DNA of 64,000 bases from Actinoallomurus soli (GTDB lineage: Bacteria > Actinomycetota > Actinomycetes > Streptosporangiales > Streptosporangiaceae). Shown here in pieces: positions 1 to 8,691 of this stretch. The stretch lies in contig NZ_JAMXMV010000029.1 of assembly GCF_024055715.1 (NCBI RefSeq), forward strand, positions 1 to 64,000, given 5' to 3'. A program made the position numbers and the translations under genes. Below the pieces are notes generated by a model. It worked only from the letters and a program-made list of their open reading frames with translations, was not told where the DNA came from and made no database searches. Positions within the stretch are counted from its first letter, which is position 1. Every line of letters starts with the position of its first letter.

Positions 1-127
1 ACCGGGCGGTCCGAGCCCGTGGGTGGTCGGCGTCCCCAAGCGGCGACCGGGCGGTCCGAGCCCGTGGGTGGTCGGCGTCCCCAAGCGGCGACCGGGCGGT
101 CCGAGCCCGTGGGTGGTCGGCGTCCCC
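1..127. repeat. 45-bp tandem repeat, 2.8 copies
   Basis: Two identical 45-bp units (1-45 and 46-90) are followed by 37 bases of a third (91-127). The unit begins accgggcggtccgagcccgt. Because 45 is a multiple of three, one plus-strand frame stays open across it until a stop at 211-213 and would encode a 15-residue repeat. The array starts at or before the window edge, so it may be the tail of an upstream gene or an intergenic minisatellite. I do not call a gene here. Confidence 0.95.
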
Positions 128-251
128 GCTTCGGCCTCCGCCGGGGCCGTACGACCTCGCTGACCGGTGCGGATGCGCGGGTGGCACCGTCGGCTGGTGA
201 GCCGTTCGGTTAGTCTGGCCCTTTCCCGGATTTAGTGGGAGAGGACGCGTC

Positions 252-1292
252 ATGTCCGTTCTCCAGCCGCACAAGAGTCCACGCGCCGCCGCGCTGAGCG
301 CCGCCGCGCTCACCGTCCTGACCTTCTCGGCGTGCTCCAGTGAGCCGAACGGCGCGGCCCCGCCCAGAGCCGCGGGCACCCCCGCACCCGCGGTCACGCC
401 GGCCCCGTCGCCGTCGGCTCAGCCGGTCCACCCCTTCACCGGCCGCCCGGGCGCGCGGAACGGCCCCGTCCTGGCCGTCAAGATCGACAACACCCGGTCG
501 GCGAAGCCCCAGCGCGGCCTGCGCTCGGCGGACATCGTCTACGTCGAACAGGTCGAAGGCGGCCTGTCCCGCATCATGGCGGTCTACTCCTCGACGCTCC
601 CGCCGCAGGTCGGACCGGTCCGCAGCGCCCGAATCTCGGACCTGCACATCCTGCCGCAGTTCGGCCGGCCCGCTTTCGCCTACTCCGGCGTGCAGAGCAA
701 GATGAAGCCCTACCTCGCGCAGGCCCCGCTGATCGACGTCTCCCCGGACAAGGCGGCCGGCGCCTACACCCGCGGCGGGCCCCACCCGGCCCCGTACAAC
801 CTGTACGCGTCGCCGCAGGAACTGCTCGCCAAGGCGCCCGGCGCGACGACGGCCCGGGACATCGGCTTCCGGTTCGGCGCCGCGCCGCCCGGTGGCACGG
901 CGACGACGTCCTACACCGCGCGTTACCCGTCGTCGACGCTCGTCTTCCACTGGTCGGCCGGGGAACACCGCTGGCTCGTGTCCCAGGACGGCCGTCCGGA
1001 CCAGGCCGCCGAAGGCGGGCGGCTCGGCGGGCAGACGGTCGTGGTCCAGCGGGTACGGACGACCCGGTCGCAGTTCCACGACTTCCTCGGCAACTACACG
1101 CCGCTGATGCAGACGGTGGGCACCGGGACGGCGACGGTGCTGCGCGACGGCAAGGCGTACGACGCCCGCTGGTCCCGCGCGTCCGAGGACCAGGGCACGA
1201 CCTACACCACCCCGTCGGGACGGCCGATGACCTTCGCGCCCGGCCAGGTCTGGATCGTCCTCGTCAACGCGGGCCGTCCCGTCACCCCGTGA
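252..1292 (+). CDS. DUF3048 (YerB-like) lipoprotein
   Basis: The 346-residue product starts with an export signal: a basic start, a hydrophobic stretch (residues 12-25) and a lipobox ending FSAC with Cys28 as the likely lipidated residue. A Pro/Ala/Ser-rich linker (about 35-58) follows. The rest matches the YerB/DUF3048 family, including HPFTGRPG, the VKIDNTRSAKPQRGL region, VYVEQVEGG, and VGPVRSARISD. The family's biochemical role is not established; members are extracytoplasmic lipoproteins. The ATG at 252 has a purine-rich stretch (gggagaggac) just upstream. pdxS follows after 104 bases on the same strand, so the two may share transcripts, but no functional link is known. Confidence 0.88.
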   Translation: MSVLQPHKSPRAAALSAAALTVLTFSACSSEPNGAAPPRAAGTPAPAVTPAPSPSAQPVHPFTGRPGARNGPVLAVKIDNTRSAKPQRGLRSADIVYVEQVEGGLSRIMAVYSSTLPPQVGPVRSARISDLHILPQFGRPAFAYSGVQSKMKPYLAQAPLIDVSPDKAAGAYTRGGPHPAPYNLYASPQELLAKAPGATTARDIGFRFGAAPPGGTATTSYTARYPSSTLVFHWSAGEHRWLVSQDGRPDQAAEGGRLGGQTVVVQRVRTTRSQFHDFLGNYTPLMQTVGTGTATVLRDGKAYDARWSRASEDQGTTYTTPSGRPMTFAPGQVWIVLVNAGRPVTP

Positions 1293-1396
1293 ACACCGCC
1301 GCGACCGGGCGTCGCCGGAGCCGGGCGCCGACCCCTCCCACCTCGAACTACCATGGAGAGCGACAAGCGTGATCGATTTCTCCTAAGAGGTAGCCC

Positions 1397-2314
1397 GTGT
1401 CCACTGCCACCCCCGCCCAGCCCACCGCCACTCCGGAGACCGGCACCGCCCGAGTCAAGCGGGGGATGGCGGAGATGCTCAAGGGCGGCGTGATCATGGA
1501 TGTCGTCACCCCGGAACAGGCCAAGATCGCCGAAGACGCCGGCGCCGTCGCGGTCATGGCGCTCGAGCGCGTGCCCGCCGACATCCGGGCCGAGGGCGGC
1601 GTCTCCCGGATGAGCGACCCGGACATGATCGAGGGCATCATCAACGCGGTGTCGATTCCGGTCATGGCCAAGGCGCGCATCGGGCACTTCGTCGAGGCTC
1701 AGGTCCTGCAGGCGCTCGGTGTCGACTACATCGACGAGTCCGAGGTCCTGACCCCGGCCGACTACGAGAACCACATCGACAAGTGGGCCTTCACCGTGCC
1801 CTTCGTCTGCGGCGCCACCAACCTCGGCGAGGCGCTCCGCCGCATCACCGAGGGCGCGGCCATGATCCGCTCCAAGGGCGAGGCCGGCACCGGCGACGTC
1901 TCCAACGCCACGACGCACATGCGCCGCCTGCGCCAGGACATCCGGCGCCTCACCGCCCTGCCCGAGGACGAGCTGTTCGTCGCGGCCAAGGAGCTGCAGG
2001 CCCCGTACGAGCTGGTCAAGGAGGTCGCCACGGCCGGCAAGCTCCCCGTCGTGCTGTTCACCGCGGGCGGCATCGCCACCCCGGCGGACGCCGCGATGAT
2101 GATGCAGCTGGGCGCCGAGGGCGTGTTCGTGGGCTCGGGCATCTTCAAGTCCGGCGACCCGGCCAAGCGCGCCGAGGCGATCGTGAAGGCCACCACCTTC
2201 TACGACGACCCCGACGTCATCGCGAAGGTCTCCCGCGGGCTCGGCGAGGCGATGGTCGGCATCAACGTCTCGACGCTGCAGGACTCCGACCGGCTCGCCG
2301 GACGCGGTTGGTAA
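1397..2314 (+). CDS. pdxS: Pyridoxal 5'-phosphate synthase lyase subunit PdxS
   Basis: PdxS condenses ribose 5-phosphate, glyceraldehyde 3-phosphate and ammonia (supplied by PdxT) into pyridoxal 5'-phosphate in the cytoplasm. The 305-residue product has the family's full (beta/alpha)8 barrel. Visible active-site elements are Asp35 in GGVIMDVV, Lys92 in VMAKARIGH (ribose Schiff base) and a second lysine near 160 in [10 protein letters not shown]. The phosphate-binding end [17 protein letters not shown] and [10 protein letters not shown] is intact. The GTG start at 1397 follows AAGAGG (1385-1390). The glutaminase partner PdxT lies 2.5 kb downstream at 4810, separated by two other genes. Confidence 0.98.
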   Translation: MSTATPAQPTATPETGTARVKRGMAEMLKGGVIMDVVTPEQAKIAEDAGAVAVMALERVPADIRAEGGVSRMSDPDMIEGIINAVSIPVMAKARIGHFVEAQVLQALGVDYIDESEVLTPADYENHIDKWAFTVPFVCGATNLGEALRRITEGAAMIRSKGEAGTGDVSNATTHMRRLRQDIRRLTALPEDELFVAAKELQAPYELVKEVATAGKLPVVLFTAGGIATPADAAMMMQLGAEGVFVGSGIFKSGDPAKRAEAIVKATTFYDDPDVIAKVSRGLGEAMVGINVSTLQDSDRLAGRGW

Positions 2315-2361
2315 GGGACCGTCCTCGTCGTCCCGGCCCGATGATCGAGCACACCGGAGAG

Positions 2362-2382
2362 GGGCCCCCGGCCAGGGGGCCC
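2362..2382 (+). terminator. Hairpin after pdxS
   Basis: An 8-bp perfect GC stem, gggccccc (2362-2369) with gggggccc (2375-2382), closes a 5-base loop. There is no T tract, which is common for high-GC terminators. It sits 48 bases after the pdxS stop. Two imperfect 21-bp direct repeats (2399-2419, 2420-2440) follow it. Confidence 0.5.
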
Positions 2383-2545
2383 GGCGGGCTCGCCGGCCGA
2401 GGCACGGAGATCATCGAGCGAGGCATGGAGATCGCCGGGCGACCGGGCCCTCCCCAGCACGGCGCGGGCGGGCTAACCTGTCCTGGGCCCGGCGGCGGGA
2501 CGCTTCCGCGGGACCGGTGCAGTGGCCGCAGGAGGGACGAGACCC

Positions 2546-3190
2546 ATGGCGTGGTCCATCGCGCTGGCGTGCGCGAGCGTTGACGATCCGGTCCGGGCGT
2601 TCCGGCAGGGCCTGATCCCGGACCCGGACGCCGCCGCCGATCTGGCGCGGCGCCTCTACCCGGATTCGGCGATCGTCGAGAGCGGCGACACGGTCCTGGA
2701 CTTCGCGTTGTGGCCGTACGAGGACGAACTGTTCGTCGGCGCGTACGGCGACGCGCTGGTCGTCTGTGACCGGCGGCTCTACGACGTCGACGACCGGGCC
2801 CGTACGCTCGCCGACCACATCGCGGCGGCCCTGCCGGGGTCCACCTGCGGGGTGCTCGTCCTGCACAGCATGGTGTCGGGGTGCTGGTTCCGGTGGTACG
2901 CCGGCGACCGTCCGCGACGGGACGTGTTCGTCACGGCCGAGGACGGCGTCGTCGTCGACCTGGGGGAGCGGCTCCCGGTGGAGGCGCCCTTCTGGAGGGC
3001 GATCGACGAGGGCGCGCCCGACGTGCCCCTGCCGTTCGACTATGAGGAGTTCGGCCTGGCGCTGGCCCGCGAGCACCTGTTCGGCCGTGGCCTCACGGAG
3101 CGCGGCGACGACGGCTTCCTGCCCCTGGAGCTCTCGCTCCGCCGGTTCAAGATCCGTTCGCCGGCCAAGCTGGGCCGCGTCTCGCGCTGA
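2546..3190 (+). CDS. DUF6928-like protein of unknown function
   Basis: A 214-residue soluble protein. I chose the ATG at 2546 because GGAGGG (2531-2536) is well placed for it; a GTG at 2522 in the same frame lacks a site. The middle (VLVLHSMVSGCWFRWY, then a short hydrophilic stretch, then GERLPVEAPFW) and the acidic C-terminal block ending LAREHLFG resemble actinobacterial DUF6928 proteins as I remember them. No signal peptide, membrane segment or catalytic motif is apparent. It lies between pdxS and an XRE regulator, and its stop is followed at once by a 24-bp tandem repeat. Function unknown; the family assignment is moderate. Confidence 0.72.
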   Translation: MAWSIALACASVDDPVRAFRQGLIPDPDAAADLARRLYPDSAIVESGDTVLDFALWPYEDELFVGAYGDALVVCDRRLYDVDDRARTLADHIAAALPGSTCGVLVLHSMVSGCWFRWYAGDRPRRDVFVTAEDGVVVDLGERLPVEAPFWRAIDEGAPDVPLPFDYEEFGLALAREHLFGRGLTERGDDGFLPLELSLRRFKIRSPAKLGRVSR

Positions 3191-3192
3191 CC

Positions 3193-3270
3193 GGCGGGTG
3201 CCTCCGTCTACCGAGCGGCGGGTGCCTCCGTCTACCGAGCGGCGGGTGCCTCCGTCTACCGACCGGCGGG
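3193..3270. repeat. 24-bp tandem repeat, three copies
   Basis: Units at 3193-3216, 3217-3240 and 3241-3264, each beginning ggcgggtgcctccgtctacc, are identical except for one base at the end of the third. A partial fourth (ggcggg) follows. The array begins two bases after the stop codon of the DUF6928-like gene. Confidence 0.95.
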
Positions 3271-3398
3271 CCCTTCGTCTCGGCCTCTCCGATAACCCCC
3301 TTTTCGGGCTGGCCGCTGGGGATGAATCGGTCGTAGCCTGAATGCAGCGCCTTGAGCGCAGTGCTTGGAGCGCAGGCGGCACCAGGGGGTGCAGAACA

Positions 3399-4607
3399 GT
3401 GTCCGAGCCCGACAACATCGGTGACCGGCTCAGATCGCTCCGCGACGAGCGCTCCATGACCCGGCGGGAACTGGCGGACGACTCCGGTGTGGACGTCGCC
3501 CTGATCGAGAAGCTCGAGCACGGCCGGCGGGGGACGGCGCGCCTCACCTGGCTCACCAGGCTCGCGGACGCGCTGAACGTCGAGGTCTCGCGGCTGCTCG
3601 GCGGGCGCCGGTCCGAGGAACGCGGCGCGGAACGCGCTCCGGGCCCGCCCGGTGACGTCCAGGACCTCGGCGACGTCGTGGCGTCGGTGGACTCGATGCC
3701 CGGGATGGACACCGACGACGCCGGGGAGGCCCCCGACCTCGCCGAGCTGAACGCCGCGGTCGACGCCGCCTGGCACGCCTACCGGATGGGGAACATGACA
3801 CGCCTCGCCGGACTGCTGCCGGGCCTGATCGGCGAGGCCCGCCTCGCGTCGAGCGAGCTCGGGGCGAGCGCGGCCGGGCCGCTCGCCGAGGCGCACCAGC
3901 TCGCCGCGCGCCTGTTCGTGCACTACGGCAGGTGCGACCTCGCCGAGGTCGCCGCCGAATGCGCGATCCGGGCCGCCGAGGGCGGCGGCGACGAGCTGGA
4001 GTGGGAGACGCTCCACGGCACCTACTCCTGGACCCTGCTGTGCGAGGGCCGCCCCCGGGCGTCCGAGGAGCACGCCGTCTCGATCGCCGCGAGCACCGAG
4101 CCGTCGATGGACGAGGCCGCCCTCCGCGACCTGACGGTGTGGGGCGGCCTGCTGCTGGCCGCCATGGCCGCGGCCAGCGCCGCGGACCGCACCGCGTCGA
4201 CGACGGAGTACCTGGGACTCGCCGGATCGGCCGCGCGCCGGTTCTCCCGCGACCGCCTCGACTATCACGTGGGGTTCGGCCCGGCCCGGGTGGCGACGGA
4301 GGCCACCCACGCCTACGCGATGCTCCACGAACCCGGCCTGGCGCTGCGGTCGGCCGGGGACGTGCACGCCGGCGAGCTGTCGCCGCGGTCCTACGGCCGC
4401 CATCTGATCGACGTCGCGCGAGCGCAGACGGAGATCCGTGATCTGCGGGCCGCGGAGGAGACGCTCTGCGAGGCCGAGAGCCTGTGCGCCACGTCGTTCT
4501 CACCCGCGGGGCCGGCCCACGCCGTCGTGAGCGACGTCGTCGTCGACGTCGGGCACCTGACCCCGGAGCTGCGCCGCATGGCGCGGGCCGTCCAGGTCCA
4601 CGCGTAG
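3399..4607 (+). CDS. XRE-family regulator with TPR-like C-terminal domain
   Basis: The 402-residue product opens with a Cro/C1-type helix-turn-helix (about residues 7-70): IGDRLRSLRDERSMTRRELA, then SGVDVALIEKLEHGRRG. The remaining roughly 300 residues are Ala/Leu/Glu-rich helices resembling tetratricopeptide-type repeats, as in many actinobacterial XRE-TPR regulators that sense a ligand or peptide. The GTG at 3399 is preferred over an in-frame ATG at 3342 because AGGGGG (3384-3389) precedes it. The location between pdxS and pdxT makes control of vitamin B6 synthesis possible, but nothing in the sequence proves it. Confidence 0.85.
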   Translation: MSEPDNIGDRLRSLRDERSMTRRELADDSGVDVALIEKLEHGRRGTARLTWLTRLADALNVEVSRLLGGRRSEERGAERAPGPPGDVQDLGDVVASVDSMPGMDTDDAGEAPDLAELNAAVDAAWHAYRMGNMTRLAGLLPGLIGEARLASSELGASAAGPLAEAHQLAARLFVHYGRCDLAEVAAECAIRAAEGGGDELEWETLHGTYSWTLLCEGRPRASEEHAVSIAASTEPSMDEAALRDLTVWGGLLLAAMAAASAADRTASTTEYLGLAGSAARRFSRDRLDYHVGFGPARVATEATHAYAMLHEPGLALRSAGDVHAGELSPRSYGRHLIDVARAQTEIRDLRAAEETLCEAESLCATSFSPAGPAHAVVSDVVVDVGHLTPELRRMARAVQVHA

Positions 4608-4693
4608 GCACCGAACGCGGCACGCGAGCCGCGCGGTGCGCGCGGGGCGCACCGCGGCACACGGGCCGGGCGCGCTGAGCGCGGAGCCGGCGC

Positions 4694-4749
4694 GCGAGCG
4701 GGGAGGACCGCTCCCTGCCGTGCGAGCGGGGAAGATCACTCCCTGCTGC
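4694..4749. repeat. Two imperfect 28-bp direct repeats
   Basis: Copies at 4694-4721 and 4722-4749 both begin gcgagcgggga and contain ctccctg. They lie in the 203-bp gap before pdxT, just upstream of its likely promoter region. Confidence 0.7.
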
Positions 4750-4809
4750 CGTTGTTATGACAGGCACTAGGCTCATTGTCCGTACATCTCATTTCTGAAG
4801 GGCTGATTC

Positions 4810-5415
4810 GTGGCTGCTGTCCCGACGATCGGCGTGCTCGCACTGCAGGGCGACGTCCGCGAGCACCGGCGCGCGCTGGAGTCCTGCGGCGCCTCGACGG
4901 AGTCCGTACGCCGTCCGGAGGAGCTCGATCGCGTCGACGCCATCGTCATCCCCGGCGGGGAGTCCACCACGATGTGGCGGCTCGCGCGCACCTTCGAGCT
5001 GCTGGAGCCGCTGCGCAAACGGATCGAGCAGGGCATGCCGGCCTACGGCTCCTGCGCCGGCATGATCATGCTGGCCGACCGGATCGCCGACGGCGCCGAG
5101 GGTCAGGAGACCATCGGCGGCATCGACATGCTCGTGCGCCGCAACGCGTTCGGCCGCCAGGTCGACTCGTTCGAGGAGGACATCCACGTGACGGGGCTCG
5201 ACGCGCCGTACCACGCGGTGTTCATCCGGGCGCCGTGGGTGGAGTCGGCCGGCGACGACGCCGAGGTCCTCGGGCGTGCGGAGTCCGGCGACGCCGCCGG
5301 TAGGATCGTTGCGGTCCGGCAGGGACACTTGCTCGCGACGTCATTCCATCCGGAGCTCACCGGCGACGCGCGGATCCACCGGCTCTTCCTCGACATGGTG
5401 AAGGGAACCCAATGA
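4810..5415 (+). CDS. pdxT: Pyridoxal 5'-phosphate synthase glutaminase subunit PdxT
   Basis: PdxT is a class I glutamine amidotransferase that releases ammonia from glutamine and passes it to PdxS. The 201-residue protein has the complete triad: Cys82 in YGSCAGM, and His180 and Glu182 in SFHPEL. The GGES loop (residues 49-52) is also intact. The GTG start at 4810 opens [16 protein letters not shown], the usual N terminus. Its stop overlaps the yebC start in an ATGA (5412-5415), so the two are translationally coupled, a common actinobacterial arrangement. Confidence 0.98.
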   Translation: MAAVPTIGVLALQGDVREHRRALESCGASTESVRRPEELDRVDAIVIPGGESTTMWRLARTFELLEPLRKRIEQGMPAYGSCAGMIMLADRIADGAEGQETIGGIDMLVRRNAFGRQVDSFEEDIHVTGLDAPYHAVFIRAPWVESAGDDAEVLGRAESGDAAGRIVAVRQGHLLATSFHPELTGDARIHRLFLDMVKGTQ

Positions 5416-6164
5416 GCGGCCACTCCAAGTGGGCGACGACGAAGCACAAGAAGGCCGCCCTCGACGCCAAGCGGGGCAAGCTTTTCGCCAAGCTCATCAA
5501 GAACATCGAGGTGGCCGCCCGGACCGGCGGAGGCGACCCGGACGGCAACCCGACGCTCTACGACGCCATCCAGAAGGCCCGCAAGAACTCGGTGCCCCTC
5601 GACAACATCGAGCGGGCCCGCAAGCGCGGCGCGGGCGAGGAGGCGGGCGGCGCCGACTGGCAGACGATCATGTACGAGGGTTACGCCCCCGGCGGCGTTG
5701 CCGTGCTGATCGAGTGCCTCACCGACAACCGCAACCGCGCGGCCTCCGACGTACGCACGGCGCTCACCCGCAACGGCGGCTCGCTGGCCGACCCGGGCTC
5801 CGTGTCGTACCTGTTCAACCGCAAGGGCGTCATCATCGTGCCCAAGGAGGGCACCTCCGAGGACGACGTCATGCTGGCGGTCCTCGACGCGGGCGCCGAG
5901 GAGGTCAACGACCTCGGCGAGTCGTTCGAGGTGATCTGCGAGTCCGGCGACCTCCTGGCGGTCCGCAAGGCCCTGCAGGACGCCGGTGTCGACTACGAGT
6001 CCGCCGAGGCCAACTTCCTGCCGAGCGTCAGCGTCCCCGTCGACGAGGACAACGCCAAGAAGGTCTTCCGCCTCCTGGAGGCGCTGGAGGACAGCGACGA
6101 CGTGCAGAACGTCTTCGCCAACTTCGACGTCTCCGACGAGATCATGGAGAAGATCGAAGCCTGA
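5412..6164 (+). CDS. yebC: YebC/PmpR-family regulatory protein
   Basis: The 250-residue product is a full-length TACO1/YebC protein, beginning with the family signature [20 protein letters not shown]. Domain I (about 1-80) is basic; domains II and III follow, with characteristic blocks [25 protein letters not shown] and [14 protein letters not shown]. Family members have been described as transcription regulators and more recently as factors easing translation of proline stretches. It overlaps pdxT by four bases and precedes ruvC by 1.3 kb, with an Eis-like gene between them. A 10-bp hairpin follows its stop. Confidence 0.95.
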   Translation: MSGHSKWATTKHKKAALDAKRGKLFAKLIKNIEVAARTGGGDPDGNPTLYDAIQKARKNSVPLDNIERARKRGAGEEAGGADWQTIMYEGYAPGGVAVLIECLTDNRNRAASDVRTALTRNGGSLADPGSVSYLFNRKGVIIVPKEGTSEDDVMLAVLDAGAEEVNDLGESFEVICESGDLLAVRKALQDAGVDYESAEANFLPSVSVPVDEDNAKKVFRLLEALEDSDDVQNVFANFDVSDEIMEKIEA

Positions 6165-6170
6165 TCCGCC

Positions 6171-6196
6171 GGCCGCCGGAGCACCTTCCGGCGGCC
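6171..6196 (+). terminator. Hairpin after yebC
   Basis: A perfect 10-bp stem, ggccgccgga (6171-6180) with tccggcggcc (6187-6196), and a 6-base loop lies seven bases past the yebC stop. No T tract. It probably ends or attenuates the pdxT-yebC transcript. Confidence 0.6.
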
Positions 6197-6232
6197 GCGG
6201 GGCCGCCCCGGGCGATGCCGTAGCGTACCCAC

Positions 6233-7375
6233 GTGGACATTCGTGCGCTCGCCCCTGAGGACCTTGCCGCCGCCTACGACGTCAATCTCCGGGCGTTCGG
6301 GCCGACCGACCAGGCGGGGTGGCTGCGCCGCACCCGCACGGCCGTACGTGAGGGCCGGGTGCTCGGGATCTATGACGGCGGCCGGCTGGTCGCCTCCGGC
6401 CGGTACCACCGCTTCGAGCAGTGGTGGCACGGCCGGCCGGTGCCGATGGGCGGCGTGGCCGGCGTCGTCGTGGCCCCCGAGGAACGCGGCCGTGGGATCG
6501 GGCGCCGCCTGGCCCGGGGCCTGCTGGATTCCATGGACGGCCTGCCGCTCACGGCGCTGTACCCGGCGACCGCGCCGGTGTACCGCTCCGTCGGATACGA
6601 GCACGCGGGCGCGCAGCACTTCGTCACCGTCCCGACCGAGGCACTGCGCACGCTGGCCGCCGGTCCGGTGAAGGTACGGCGCGCCGGGCCGGAGGACGCT
6701 CCCGAGATCGTCGGCGTGCTGCGTCGCCTGCACGCCGAGGCGCGGGACGACGGGCCGATCGACCGGGGTGAGGACTGGTTCCGCGACCGGCTGGACCGCG
6801 ACGACGTCTTCGCCTACCTCGCCGAGGACGGCTTCCTCGCCTACGGCTGGAGCACGGACGCCCGGGGCCTGGTCGTGCATCGCTGCGTGGCCGGGTCCGC
6901 CGACACCGCGCGGGCCCTGTGGGCGCTGGTCGGGTCCGGCTCGTCGGTCGCCCGCAGCGTGTACGCGTGCGTCGCCCCGGACGATCCCCTGTTCTGGCTT
7001 TTGCGCGACCGTTCTCACGAGGAGGTCAAGCGGGTCTCGTGGATGCTGCGGGTGCTCGACGCTCCGGCGGCCGTCGCCGCCCGCGGCTTCCCCGGCGGGG
7101 TGTCGGCGGAGATCCCTCTGGAGATCACCGACGAGGCCCGTCCGGGCAACGCCGGCACGTGGCGGCTGACCCTCGACGGCGGCCGTGGAGCCCTGACGCC
7201 CGCCGGCGACGGCAGGGACGCCGTCCGCCTGTCCGCCCGCGGCCTGGCCGCGCTCTACGCGGGCGCCCCGATGAGCCGCCTGCGCCGCTCCGGCCTCGCG
7301 GAGGGCGACGCCTCCGCCGACGCGATCCTCGACGTCGCGTTCGGCGGGACGCCGTACATGCTGGACTACTTCTGA
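6233..7375 (+). CDS. Eis-like GNAT N-acetyltransferase
   Basis: The 380-residue protein has the Eis layout: an N-terminal GNAT domain (acetyl-CoA loop in VAPEERGRGIGRRLARG, about 83-99), a second degenerate GNAT domain, and a C-terminal sterol-carrier-like domain (about 290-375). It ends in PYMLDYF. In Eis proteins the C-terminal Phe carboxylate acts as the catalytic base, and a Tyr in the first domain as the acid; a candidate is in PVYRSVGY (near 122). Eis enzymes acetylate several amines of aminoglycosides or of peptides and proteins. The GTG start at 6233 lacks a strong ribosome-binding site. Substrate unknown. Confidence 0.85.
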   Translation: MDIRALAPEDLAAAYDVNLRAFGPTDQAGWLRRTRTAVREGRVLGIYDGGRLVASGRYHRFEQWWHGRPVPMGGVAGVVVAPEERGRGIGRRLARGLLDSMDGLPLTALYPATAPVYRSVGYEHAGAQHFVTVPTEALRTLAAGPVKVRRAGPEDAPEIVGVLRRLHAEARDDGPIDRGEDWFRDRLDRDDVFAYLAEDGFLAYGWSTDARGLVVHRCVAGSADTARALWALVGSGSSVARSVYACVAPDDPLFWLLRDRSHEEVKRVSWMLRVLDAPAAVAARGFPGGVSAEIPLEITDEARPGNAGTWRLTLDGGRGALTPAGDGRDAVRLSARGLAALYAGAPMSRLRRSGLAEGDASADAILDVAFGGTPYMLDYF

Positions 7376-7472
7376 CGATTCCGGTGCGACACGCCGGGGC
7401 CGGGGCGGCCCGGGCGTCGTATGTGGCGAGTAGCCTCGCTGCGAACACCTGTTCGGAGCGGAAGGAGCGGTC

Positions 7473-7997
7473 GTGCGGGTACTCGGCGTCGACCCCGGCT
7501 TGACCCGGTGCGGCGTGGGCGTGGTCGACGGCGCGCCGGGCGCGCCGCTGCGGCTCGTCACCGTCGACGTGATCCGCACCAGCCCCGACGACGACATCGG
7601 AACCCGGCTGGTCGGCCTGGAGCGCGGTCTGGAGAGGCTCCTGGACGACTTCCGCCCGGACGCGGTGGCCGTCGAGCGGGTGTTCAGCCAGCACAACGTC
7701 TCCACCGTCATGGGCACCGCTCAGGCCGGCGCCGTCGCGATCGTCTGCGGGGCGCGGCGGGGGCTGCCCGTCGCGCTGCACACCCCGAGCGAGGCCAAGG
7801 CCGCCGTCACCGGCAACGGCCGGGCGGACAAGGCCCAGGTGACCAGCATGGTGACCCGGCTGCTGCGGCTGGACACCCCGCCGCGGCCGGCCGACGCCGC
7901 CGACGCGCTGGCCCTCGCCATCTGCCACGTGTGGCGCGGCGGCGCCCAGGCGCGCATTCAGGCGGCGAGGATGAGAAGGTACGGAGTCGAGAAGTGA
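7473..7997 (+). CDS. ruvC: Holliday junction endodeoxyribonuclease RuvC
   Basis: RuvC resolves four-way DNA junctions together with RuvAB. The 174-residue protein has the four acidic catalytic residues of the RNase H-like fold: Asp7 in [10 protein letters not shown], Glu68 in VERVF, and Asp141 and Asp144 in [14 protein letters not shown]. The GTG at 7473 is preceded by GGAAGGAG (7459-7466). ruvA follows after 91 bases on the same strand. Confidence 0.98.
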   Translation: MRVLGVDPGLTRCGVGVVDGAPGAPLRLVTVDVIRTSPDDDIGTRLVGLERGLERLLDDFRPDAVAVERVFSQHNVSTVMGTAQAGAVAIVCGARRGLPVALHTPSEAKAAVTGNGRADKAQVTSMVTRLLRLDTPPRPADAADALALAICHVWRGGAQARIQAARMRRYGVEK

Positions 7998-8088
7998 GCG
8001 GAGACGACCACTCGCGGGCGGTTCGGGCCGCCCGCGGTGAGCACGGAGGCCCGGCCGGTCGGCCCGCGGCACACGGAGGGACGGCGTA

Positions 8089-8691
8089 GTGATCGCTTTC
8101 GTCAGCGGCAAGGTCGCCGGCGCCGGACCGGACGGCGCCGTGATCGACGTCGGCGGCGTCGGCCTGGCCGTCCAGTGCACCCCCGCCACGCTGGCCGGAC
8201 TGCGCGTCGGCGACGAGGCGCATGTCCCCACCTCGCTGATCGTTCGCGAGGACTCCCTCACGCTGTACGGCTTCGCGGACGACGACGAGCGCACGATCTT
8301 CGAGCTGCTGCAGACCGCGAGCGGCGTCGGCCCCCGGCTCGCGCTGGCCATGCTCGCCGTCCACCCGCCGAACGCCCTGCGCCGCGCCGTCGCCACCGAG
8401 GACGTGAACGCCCTCACCAAGGTGCCGGGGATCGGCAAGAAGGGCGCCCAGCGCATCGTCCTGGAGCTGAAGGACCGCCTCGGCATGCCCACCGACGACC
8501 TGGACGCGCCCGTCCCCGTGGCCCGTGCCGTGCCGTGGCGCGACCAGGTGCACGCCGGGCTCACGAACCTCGGCTGGTCCGGCAAGGAGGCGGACGCCGC
8601 CGTCGACGCGGTGGCCGCCGAGGTCGACGGCCAGGAGACGCCCGACCTCGCCACCCTGCTCAAGCTGGCCATGCGGAGGCTGAGCCGATGA
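8089..8691 (+). CDS. ruvA: Holliday junction branch migration protein RuvA
   Basis: RuvA binds Holliday junctions as a tetramer and loads the RuvB motor. The 200-residue product has the N-terminal OB fold (MIAFVSGKVAG), the two helix-hairpin-helix motifs (ASGVGPRLALAML and VPGIGKKGAQRIVLELKDR) and the C-terminal domain III (about 150-200) that contacts RuvB. GTG start at 8089. Its TGA (8689-8691) overlaps an ATG at 8688 that opens a small repeat-built frame running exactly to ruvB. Confidence 0.98.
   Translation: MIAFVSGKVAGAGPDGAVIDVGGVGLAVQCTPATLAGLRVGDEAHVPTSLIVREDSLTLYGFADDDERTIFELLQTASGVGPRLALAMLAVHPPNALRRAVATEDVNALTKVPGIGKKGAQRIVLELKDRLGMPTDDLDAPVPVARAVPWRDQVHAGLTNLGWSGKEADAAVDAVAAEVDGQETPDLATLLKLAMRRLSR

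Noticed and set aside
19-213. A 64-codon plus-strand frame over the 45-bp repeats
   Set aside because: It has no ribosome-binding site and its coding potential comes only from a repeat unit divisible by three. It may instead be part of an upstream gene outside the window.
3193-3270. CRISPR-like array
   Set aside because: Units are directly adjacent without spacers, and no cas genes are present. The same applies to the arrays at 1, 8747, 14349 and 30891.
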